Of a stretch of 42,189 bases of DNA, positions 20,101 to 28,000 are shown piece by piece. Below the pieces are notes generated by a model. That model was given only the letters and a program-made list of their open reading frames with translations. It was not told the origin of the DNA and did no database searches. Positions within the stretch are counted from its first letter, which is position 1, and the number at the start of each line of letters is the position of its first letter. Source of the DNA: Myxococcales bacterium (lineage in GTDB: Bacteria > Myxococcota_A > Bradymonadia > UBA7976 > UBA1532). The position numbers were made by a program, and so were the translations under genes. The stretch lies in contig PCCS01000014.1 in NCBI GenBank assembly GCA_002731825.1, forward strand, positions 1-42,189, in the 5' to 3' direction.

Positions 20101-20854
20101 CGATGACGACATCGAATGATGAATCGTCTTGATCAATGATGCGTGCTTCGCTGAAGTCAGGCACTTGATTGCTCAGCTGCACCATTTGCGAGAAGGGGGC
20201 CTCTACTCCATCGTGGTGTCTCACAAATCCGCTAATGACCGCTTGGGCTGTCCCCGCGGGAACATTAAACTCGATGGCATTCTGTCCACCGCCCGCAAGC
20301 TCGTATTGTCCATCTCCATCAACGTCGATGAAATACTCTAAAGCCGGATCAAAAGGTGGGGCGAGCAAGTCCCGTCTTGCCGTACCCATCCCGCAGCCGT
20401 CGCGCAACAGGGCTAACCAGGCTTCAAACAGAGTGTTTTCAGGGACTGGGCCAATTGCAACTCGCCCTCTGTCTTGTGGATTGTTGACGGTCGTAGCCTG
20501 CTCTTGCCCTCCGAAAAGGATAATCCCTGTCAAGGCAAAGCTTTCGCGCCCGCAATCTGCGTAGTAAAAACTATCGAACGGTATGACGTAATCAACGAAG
20601 ACGAGCTGTTCCAAAGACGGGCTTGCGCTGACACTGGCTCGATACCAGCCATCGCCTAAATTCTGCACGTCGACTGGCCCGTCTGGCATGCTGGGTGCTG
20701 TGTGTTGATATTCGACCGTCCAGGTGACTATTTCGTTTGCGAGTGCTGGTCCCGCCAATACACACAGCACAGACAGGACAGCACCTAGGCAAAACCGATG
20801 TGTCCGGCCGACGATCATTACGCAGTTTTGCAGCTCACTTAATAGCCGATTCAT
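14156..20854 (-). CDS. Giant secreted PKD-repeat protein with MYXO-CTERM-like tail
   Basis: A 2,232-residue exported protein. ATG at 20854 has GAGGGAG six bases upstream and is preferred over a GTG at 20875. The signal peptide has basic R17-R20, a hydrophobic core at about 21-34 and a cleavage site after ALA (39). After a ~130-residue N-terminal region comes a small acidic segment (FIDVDGDGQYEL) and then about 20 Ig-like PKD modules with the W(G/D)DG signature. Modules 1-11 repeat about every 93 residues and are joined by PP-NQ(A/V)P linkers. From module 12 on, two module types alternate (WGDE type and FD.DGD type). The last ~30 residues are a Cys, a hydrophobic helix and KRRRP, like MYXO-CTERM or related sorting tails. 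It is probably a rigid surface rod; adhesion is inference. Acidic D-x-D-G-D loops suggest calcium binding. Confidence 0.88.
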   Translation of the reverse strand: MNRLLSELQNCVMIVGRTHRFCLGAVLSVLCVLAGPALANEIVTWTVEYQHTAPSMPDGPVDVQNLGDGWYRASVSASPSLEQLVFVDYVIPFDSFYYADCGRESFALTGIILFGGQEQATTVNNPQDRGRVAIGPVPENTLFEAWLALLRDGCGMGTARRDLLAPPFDPALEYFIDVDGDGQYELAGGGQNAIEFNVPAGTAQAVISGFVRHHDGVEAPFSQMVQLSNQVPDFSEARIIDQDDSSFDVVIAMSAVDADGDTVQYEIEWGDGDQTVTQSNIVSHSYPNAFNPYLIRITAVDGRGGREVTTLNVNFAPPAENQVPSFDYVTILDQSGTDVIIAAAASDPDGDPLEYTYNWDDGSPLEAGFGIIRSHAYAAGTVGLRLVTIEASDGRGGVVSEQVVLEFDAPPANQAPVLSGIHVIEKNGFDVVLGLQALDPDDDPVTYTIDWGDGTLPDTSAGAFVTHRFPENVFATYQVRVTATDPSGADDQDEINIEFIAPADNRPPVVESIRIADQSDFEATLVATASDPDGDQLEYTFDWGDGGPVTVVNDGTATHQYDDLHQAYVVTVTVSDGRGGQDQVLQTVEFRAPTPNRAPTMDLAQLVSRDGFVITVAAGATDLDGDELTYTFNWGDGSAEIQNSAGVSAHTYPTDVYRVYSVTITVRDGRGGMDQATVDIDFAAPPANQVPQIELVQTIEQDGFDVTIAISASDPDGDPLTYTVTWGDGTTTQRNAGVIEHTYPQDVFRDYDVSVLVEDAHGGFVEERITISFQAPPDNQAPSFDQAEVINQDGFLVVVATHATDPDGDPLSYRFQWDDGTADTVQGSGVAAHRFPGIYQGYSVTVTASDGRGGQAVVTVDVEFVAPPDNQAPVIDFAQIVNQDGRHYTLAVAGMDPDGDTLAYTFDWGDGSPPESTPGGVASHTYAADLVGLVTVRVIVDDSRGGVVQTDFEFEFAAPEPNRAPVFEMAAVIEEDGFSTTVAVNATDADGHELTYTFDWGDGTAPVTQSGGVATHTYAEQLGVSYQITITVQDGFDGEDTAILAVDFPDPAPNQAPVFDFVRIIDQTGHRITIAASAVDADGDQLTYTFDWHDETPATVTSGGVANHEFDNFGQYLVVVLVEDGRGGQATVPVLVVIDPPPDNQVPVMESVRLIKEGDWTVTAVVGAFDPDEHPLTYSFDWGDGSEIETQGDGVAAHVYPADIYRSYTVTVTVDDGVGGLATMDAEINFPHPAPNQAPNIDSITVDVGLRGEMELSVAAFDPEGDALSYAVHWGDEAEDDATVAMPGGRATHAFTLPADGAAYQGFVDVSDTAGNTTRGRFATVIADLPTTIRGVEESLQGNGAASLTVVADDPDGSEFLLFSYDFDNDGEFEVSNSVHAQASHQYPEPGDYRYRIRVLDSWSNVSAETVGEISIPEWRHVNRAPTIDGISIEIGPQGAATLSVQSQDPDGDALDYFVQWGDENEPDESEAFVNGFAEHQYAYRDSLRPYEGHVRVVDGAGASAEVEFQAQIQDEATRIDDLTAIHISDNEYEVRVVASDADGSTLTYAYDFQGDGAWDVEGSPSAAARHAYAEPGDYRLRVQVTDMWSGLTTVGTRDLTVVPWVQENRPPQLDGFELTQGPGGLVEIEFAVSDPDGDAVDTFIRWGDEDDPGLRTRVIDSDAQHRYAYRSPQSPYFGRLHVIDSTGAEIHRDFTVESVDIPTEITVFETERIREGTWLIRVNARDPDSEDSLRYSFDFDADGVWDLEDSESPQVVHTFGSVGRHPVGVRVLDPWSNRHIDAVYVVGDDRVGTPNLAPQINSVVVDVAPGGLAKLRVDASDPEGGELTVTVDWGDQQNGPLDPVIGFEASHIYAYPVDGQQYDGRLIVTDASGLVAEREFVVDVVDQPSRVDQVTLTVLRNGTVFVAVSASDPDTDQLEYAFDMNGDGLFEAAGLYLGEFVHEYEGGGTYEVVIAVTDPWSNTIKEVEQVFVLEPWLRSAPFADDHLEGEEGRCLVLRVAQGRVTSQTGPAACEREQNPNPEDWRWDFGDGTVARGSEVGHIYPRDGIYSVAVTGGTPSQPIESVIEVLIVNVAPSFITEPPEDADGGETYFYTVEISDQGPQDEVQLELTGGPEEMDLVPLGGRKWQLSWDVPRLMDGSVEVELTATDGRTVDGVWRPDGGVTVQRYRLSITPMIIPDAAPPEPDAYIPSFRDIQGDKLGCTAGQGNQVPLSVFALVLMVGLIRLKRRRP
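14640..20170 (-). repeat. Array of about 20 PKD-like coding modules
   Basis: Eleven modules of about 280 bp show D.DGD-x2-x-Y-x-x-x-WGDG. They are followed by four pairs of alternating types and one classical PKD module (WDFGDGT...GHIYP) at about 14660-14800. Boundaries are approximate and taken from the protein motifs. Confidence 0.8.
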
Positions 20855-21008
20855 GGTGGCTCCCTCAGATGGCACACAGATACACGTTGAGAATACCGCA
20901 AAGTAATTGATCGATTAAACTTGGATCGCGATCAGCCGGATAAGCGAAAGCCGACTGTTTTGCTCTAACTGAGTCCAGGCATGCGCCTGGCCAGGTACTG
21001 GATGGGGC

Positions 21009-21500
21009 TCAGTTTGTGCTGGAGGATTGAGGTTTTGCAAGCCAATATGATGTGAGCAAAACCACCGCTCCGGGTGTGCCATAAATCAGCAGATCGAATA
21101 TGAATCGTCGCGGTAGAAATGGCGCGACACCGGCGTGGTATTGCTCGTAGGTGCCCACGTACAGGGTCTCATGCCAGAAAAAGCCGCAGTAAATGACGAA
21201 AAATACCAGCCCGATCGGACCAGTTTTCGGGTGTTTTACACCCAATAAATGGCCCAAACATGAGGCTGCGATAATAGCCAGTAGGAAGGCCGAATACACA
21301 CCCGTCGATAGACTTGATGGATCGAGGATGTATTGCCAATCCCATGCGGGGTATGTTTGCAGAAAATATAAGCCAGGAACGCCCATACCAAGCACGCCGG
21401 CGACCAAAGCTAAATCGATGCGATCGCCCTCGCTTTTTGTGCCGATAGCCGAACCAACAATGAATGCGACAGATACGTCAAACAAAACCAATTTAGCCAT
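21009..21500 (-). CDS. Small multi-pass membrane protein, function unknown
   Basis: A 163-residue hydrophobic protein that I do not recognise. Four or five membrane segments can be seen: residues about 3-20, 30-48, 67-88, 95-113 and 135-153. A short polar loop between the last two contains ETLYVGTYEQYH. Paired aromatic and charged residues at helix ends (FFWHETLY, PRRFIFDLL) look conserved-type but match no motif known to me. The start ATG is preceded closely by AGGGGG. It lies 154 bp upstream of the giant PKD gene on the same strand, so the two could share a transcript, and is divergent from the other giant gene across a long intergenic region. No function is proposed. Confidence 0.6.
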   Translation of the reverse strand: MAKLVLFDVSVAFIVGSAIGTKSEGDRIDLALVAGVLGMGVPGLYFLQTYPAWDWQYILDPSSLSTGVYSAFLLAIIAASCLGHLLGVKHPKTGPIGLVFFVIYCGFFWHETLYVGTYEQYHAGVAPFLPRRFIFDLLIYGTPGAVVLLTSYWLAKPQSSSTN

Positions 21501-22016
21501 CCCCCTGCCAGTTCAAAATGTCGTGTTCGGTCACGCACCTGTTCCCGTGCGATGATACACCATCCGCCACTCGCCTCCATTTAAGTTACCAGGCCATGTT
21601 TCGAGTCGCCAGTCAGTGGGTCTGAAAACCGGTCAAAACCGGTCCCAAAATCGATGGTTTTTTAAGCTCCATCAGAGCGCTATAAGAAAACCGATCCGAC
21701 TGCAAAAAAACAGAATTACTGCACCCTTTCCAACTCACCAAGTATCACACTGATACGGCTCCCTTCAGGGCTAGTGGGTCGCTTAGCCATAAGTTACATA
21801 GCTAAAATGGACCCTTTTCCTGCCCTGTGTTGAAAAAAAAAAGTACAGCCAATCCTGTATGTTTAGGCTCGAAAAATACACTGAGGGTGTTTAATTGATT
21901 GGATCTAGACTAGTAAATAGCGTTAAGAAGTTCGAAATTAACTTGCTTTGTTGGTACACTTACGAGTGGCAGGGCATATATTTATATCGAGCACCCCAGT
22001 GGGGGGGAGGCACGAG
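21501..22016. promoter_or_regulatory. Long divergent intergenic region upstream of the 2,496-residue protein gene
   Basis: This 516-bp stretch is the longest gene-free interval in the window. It is A/T-richer than the flanks, has A- and T-runs (for example an A10 run around 21833-21842) and holds a tandem 10-bp repeat described separately. A TATA-like stretch (CATATATTTATAT, 21975-21987) lies 30-40 bp before the TTG start, but no well-spaced -35 box supports it. It ends in GGGGGGGAGG, a very strong ribosome binding site. The length suggests regulated transcription or a long leader. Confidence 0.4.
21625..21644. repeat. Tandem direct repeat of AAAACCGGTC (two copies)
   Basis: Two perfect adjacent copies (21625-21634 and 21635-21644), each containing the palindrome ACCGGT. 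The 10-bp period equals about one helical turn, as in many operator arrays. It lies about 125 bp upstream of the small membrane protein gene and 370 bp upstream of the giant gene. A regulator site is inference. Confidence 0.45.
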
Positions 22017-25000
22017 TTGAAGAAAAATAACAGTGTGACAACACTTCGTCCGGGTAATCGCATTGCGGTTTCCCTTTTCGCGTTCGCCGCGATTTTCATG
22101 GTCGCTGAGACCGCCAGCGCGCAGCTTCGAGTTAGCTCGATTGACTGGGTGCAGGGCCGTCCGGAAATTCCGCATCCCGCGTTGAACAACCGGGCTACGA
22201 TTCTGATGGCGATTGCCGAAGGCGGCGGCTGCAACGGAAACTACCAATATCGCTGGGATATCAACGGCGATGGTGATTTCGATGACGGCAACGAAGGCTG
22301 GCGCGGCAGTAGCTCCGGTGGTCACCGCAGTGGTTGGTGGGCCCCGCTCGGATTGGAAATTACGTTTCCCGACCAGCCGGGTGACCGTCTCTTCTACCCC
22401 AAGGTGGAAGTCGATTGTGCCGGCCAGCGAGCCTCGACAGTCGTGCCCTATCTCGTCCGTGTGGACCGGATGTGCCCAAACTACCCCAACGATTTCAACG
22501 GCGGCTGCCGAGCTGAAAAAGACGAGAACATAAAGCTGACCCGGCAATACTACTACGACCGAATCGTCGACCGCCTCATGTGGTGGATGTTTAACTCCAC
22601 AAGCCACCACAATGACGACGGCCGCCGCGGCGGCATTCATGCCTGCGTCTACTGGGGCGGCCCGGAAATGTATAACGTTGGTCACTATCTAAACGTCTTT
22701 CTCCGTCGTTCCCACGGCTACGGACCAGGACGTGACGTTGATGCGTACTACAGACATGCCGTCTACTGCGGTCTTAACGCACTTGTCGGTACGTACTCCA
22801 TGGCCGGCGGCGGCTGGTTCAATGATGACGGCGCCGACGGCTGGGACGGCTGGAGAATGTCGTACACGAATGCCCGCCTCGGTGGTCACTGGGGTTGGGG
22901 CAGTTATGGCTCAACCGCCTGGGTTGAGCCCGTCGTAAATTACGGTAATGCCGATTATCGCGTTCCCGGTGGCGAGGGCAACGTGCGCGGTCGTACGCTG
23001 CAGGATCTCGGTGGCGACCTCCGCGATGGTATTTTGTATTGCATGGGTGGGTCTGGTCAATGGTTCTACTCATGCCGCTCGGACGGTCATGCCGATGCGT
23101 CAACCAATGGCTGGGCTCCCGAATCCATGCGTATTCTCGGGCGTAAATTCGGCATGAACACATACAGCTGGGCGCGGGACCGCCAGCGTAACTGGCTCAA
23201 CGGCAATTGCAGTCACGGGTCCAATAACAGCCATAATCTCTTCGGTTGCAGCTATCACGTTCATGGTCCAGGCGGCATCGGTAAGCTGGCCGGTAACGCA
23301 CTCGTGGGCTACGGCTGGACGCAGTTGCAAGACTTCAATAGCGACGTGGGTGGTGCCCAATGGCGGATGCGCGAGCATTGGATTGCGGCCAGTCGTCTAG
23401 ACAATGTATGGCATGGTCTCTACTTCCTGTACGCGACCACCAAGGGAATGCGTTCCTTCGTACCTGAACTCTCCGAGATGGAGGGTGGACGCGACTGGGC
23501 AACAGAATTCGCCCATTACCTCGTCACTCACCTAGTCGGAGACAACTATTCGAACTGGTGCGCAGGCGGTCCGTGGGGTTGTCACTGGTGCTGCCGCGGT
23601 TCATTCACCTACTACAGTGGTACAGCTCTGACAGCGCAGATGATTCAGACGTGGCTGGAAGCTCAAGCCATGGCGAGAGCAAATCCGCAGTCAACCGGTC
23701 CTGGCATTCCTGTTACTTTCGACCATTCGTGGAGCCATATTCTTGACCCGCTGGTTACGCTGTCACGCTTCCGATGGAACGTCATCGATAACGGTAATGA
23801 AGGCAACAACGGGCCTGGGTCGATGGTCTGGGATTTCACAACCAACGATGTGAATGAAACCTTCGAATACACGTTCTCGGCCAACCTCGGCTGGAGCGAC
23901 GTGATTAACAAGAAGATCACGCTTGAGGTCACAGACAGTAACGGCAACACCGTGTACGACGACAAGTCTGTATCGATCACGCTCTCTTTGAAGAATCACA
24001 AACCGGTTGTGGTCTCCCATCCTGATGGCCGGGACGGTATTTACTCCGGCTACTTTGGACAACGCTTCATGCTTGATGCGAGCCGAAGTTACGAAACTGA
24101 TCAATGTATCAGAGACACGGAAGATCCGAACTTGCCGGGCGGCAATGCTGAGGTCATCGAACCCCCAGTCGACGCCGACGTGCAGATTCAGGATTGCGAT
24201 GCCCTCGAGACCGCTATGAATCGCTGTTTGGATAATGCAGACCCGACAAATGTCAACGAAATTCTGGCATGCGTACAGATGCAATATACGCTGCAAGACT
24301 GCCGTATGCTTGAGACTGAACTGTCGAGCTGCAATCCGCTACAAGCTGAGATCGCAGCCTGTGAAGCCCTTCGCGCTCTTGATCCGGAAGAGGTCGAAGA
24401 GGACGTTGTGATTCCTGATAACTGCGACCCACAAGTGGCCAATTATCAACAGTGTCGCGTCGATTCGGTCAACACCGTCAATGCAACCATCGATGCCGCA
24501 AACTTGGCCGAGTTCCAAGCGCAACAAGGCGGTGGGGCTGCTGGTGGAGAGGATGCCGACGGTAACTGTGGAGACCGAGAAGTCTTTCCTGGAGATGGCA
24601 ACAAGCCCCGCGGTATTCCTGATAAAATTACCAGCATTTGCTTCGACATTAACTTCAACAACCAATGGTGTGAAGCCGGTGAGATTCAGTATTTGTGGCC
24701 AGACGGCGCAGCCGCACCGTCACACAACGACCCAATCGAATTCGTACCACGCGCCGGAATGGGCGAGGGTGACATTATCGGTGTTCCCGTCCGTGTTTGT
24801 GACGACGGTCGTTGGAACGGTAAGTGCTACCAGAATGGCGATGGCGCTCCTGGGAACTTAACGCGCGGTGACTGCTCCGAATGTGGTTATGGTACGGCCT
24901 CACTGCAGGTCATTAACAACACCACAGCACCGGAGTTGACGCTGACCGATCCACCTGCAGAGCCTGCGAAGGGTCGTATGACAGTGGGTGGCTCGCCCAA

Positions 25001-28000
25001 TGATGGTGACTTCCTTGACCTGAAGAACGCTGCTGGTGAGACAAAGCGTCTTGTCTTCGACCACGGCACCGACCAAACATCGGTCACACCGTCGTCGACC
25101 ACGCTGACTGTCACCGAGACACCCGTCGAGCAGGACACGTTCCGTTTGCAAGACCATACTGGTAATGAGCGTAGATTTGTCTTTCGGTCTCGTTCAGAAG
25201 AGGTCGATGGCTCGAGCAGCGACGTACTCGGTATTCCACATGTCCAGATCGGTTTGTCCGGCGCCGGTGGGCCCAATGGCGTCGCATCACGCGTGGCGAC
25301 TGTAATCAACACGGTCGGCGCCCTCGATATCAGTGCGACGTCGAGCAACAACACGGTCACCCTAACTCAGGGACAGGCGACCTACAGCGGCAATACGCCG
25401 ATTACGACAACAGGCGTCAACGGCATGACCACGCCACCGTTTAATGGCGGTGTCAATGTCGGCATCGGGAGCGTCCAAGGCGACACCAACGCAATTGCCA
25501 GCCGAGTGTCTTCTGCTGTAAATGACCACATGCCAGGGATCACGGCGACATCGTCATCCAATGTTGTGACAGTGCAGCAGCAAACGTCTGGATTTGCTGG
25601 CAATACGCCCATCGCTACGGAGAACGTAGAAAATGTGCGTGCCAGTGATTTCAAAGATGGCCGACCTCAAGGCTACGAAGTGGCCCCTGGACAGCGCATC
25701 AAGCTCGACTTGAGTCAGAGTCGGGATCCGGAAGGCGTACTCGGAGCCGCACTCGACACCAACGGCGTCTACTACAGATACGAACTGACCCGTGGACGGG
25801 GTTATATCCTGCCAGAGCGTGGTTATGAGACAAAGGCGTCCGGGCAAAACGACAACAGCGAAGACCCAGACGACTGGTCGAACTGGGGGTCGCGTCCATT
25901 TATCGTTCCTCGTGGTGATGGGCCAGTCGACATGACTGTTCGAGTCAGTGCACGTGACGTGGGCGGTCGTACAGTCAATCGCGATATCGACATTTCATTG
26001 ATCAATGAAAAGCCAATCATGAAATCTCTCACGTCAGACATCTACGCGAGAGCACCGAGCTTGGATGAAAATCAGGCACCACCGGTGGAGAGTCGTGGTA
26101 ATCGTCGCTATCGACTGGTTGTTCAGGCAATACCAGACAATGGTGTAGACGCCGTCGTTCGGTTTCAAGCAACAGAGAAGTATGGTCAGGACATCACTGT
26201 CACGGCTGACTTGGATAACGATGGCAATGCCGATGCAGACCCCATCGCCGGTCCTGGCGGTACTGCAGAAGGTGAGTTCCGAACGACCTTCCGCGATATG
26301 CCACCAGAAGGCCGTACTTTCACGAGCCGAGTTGTGGTCAGCGACGGGAATGACACGGATACAAAGCTGATTCAGGTCTACGTGCCGGCGATCAGCGCTC
26401 AGGCCGCCAATGACATTCGATACACCATCGACATCGGTAATGATGGCTCCTTCGAAATCACCGATTCACGCCAGAACTACGCAGATTTTAGACTGCCACC
26501 TGGCAATAACTCAATCGAAGTGGCCGGTGCCGTTTCGGCCAATGGCTCGACGATTCCATTCAACCTGGGTCAAGTCGAAATGCCAAACGCGGCACCCGCA
26601 TTCACTAACCCGCGTCTCGTCAGCCAAGAGGGCTTCGACGTGGTTGTGGCTGCCAGTGCAACAGACCCGGACGGTGACCCTGTCACCATTACTGTCGATT
26701 GGGGTGACGGAAACGTCAGCCGAGGCCGCAATGTGGTCTACTCTCATAGTTATGCCAATGCGCGTTTCCAAGTCTACACAGTCCGTGTTCGAGCGACGGA
26801 TGACCGCGGCCTGTTTGATGAGCATGTCCTGACGGTCGATATCGTTCAACCTGCGATCAAGGAAGCTGACATCAACAGCTTGGCGTGGCGACGTGTCACA
26901 GAAATCGAGGGCACCCACGATGGTATTCGCGGATTCGCCATCGATGAAAATGGCACGCTTTTCACCCATAACTACATGGGTATTGTTCGCCGTTCAGCCG
27001 ATGGTGGTGAGAACTGGCAGGATCTCCTAGAAGACGTTGAGTGCTGTGGTTCAATCACGACGCGCAATGCCGGTGAGGTCTTCATCGCAAGCCCGAGTGG
27101 TCTGTACTTCTCGAGTGACAATGGGGACAATTGGGCACTCTTCGACGAGTCGAAATATCTCGGCGTCGCGATGAGCCCCGATCAGAACTATGTCGTGGCA
27201 GCCACAATTGACTCGTTGAAGCGCTTCGATATGACCGGTCGCCTGATCGACTCACATCGCTTTGCTGGAGACTTTGAGGATATTGATTCATGCGGGCCCA
27301 TAGGTCGGTCTGCTTTCACAACTCAAACAGGTCAGCTCTACACCAACGACCGCCGTGATCTAAACCCGGCCGGTTGGAATGTTCCTGAAGCACGATTTGG
27401 CAAGGATAAGGGCGCGAGTAGCGTGTCGTTCGACAAAGCCTGTAATCTATACCAAGGCCTTTGGAATGGCTATCGTAAGCTGAATGCTGACAACTCCATC
27501 GAGCCGGCGAGCGTAAAGGTACCGAAGCACCTGTTCCACGTCTCTGGCTCCCATACCAAGAATGTGTACGGCGGTGTCGGTGACATTAATGCAATTCTGT
27601 CTTGGCCCGATGGCGCTGTGATCATCGGTGCGGAACGAGGCATCTGGGGTGAAAACGAGCCAAGGAATGCGTATCGCACGCCCTATTGGAAGAAGCGTGA
27701 CCGTGGTCTAGATCGGTCCATGACGGCACGCCGATTGGAAATGCACCCGACGAACGGGTACGCCTATGCCGCCATGAGTAGTGCTATGCAAATGCCTAAG
27801 TACTGTCGTAAAGCCCGACGGAATAATAACCGCCGTGGCCGGCGCCGTGGGCGTCGCGGCCGAACGTCTTACTACTACGTCTTCTGTGGGTTCACTCAGA
27901 ACTACCAAGGCGGTTTGTACCGCAGTGAGAATCCGCTTCTCTTGAGCCGAACCGTCGGTGACGGCGGCAGTGGTTTCGACCCACTCTATACCAATGGCGC

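Noticed and set aside
18194..20119. Plus-strand open frames antisense to the PKD gene
   Set aside because: Their lengths are explained by the repeat composition of the PKD gene; the minus-strand frame carries the signal peptide, PKD motifs and sorting tail.
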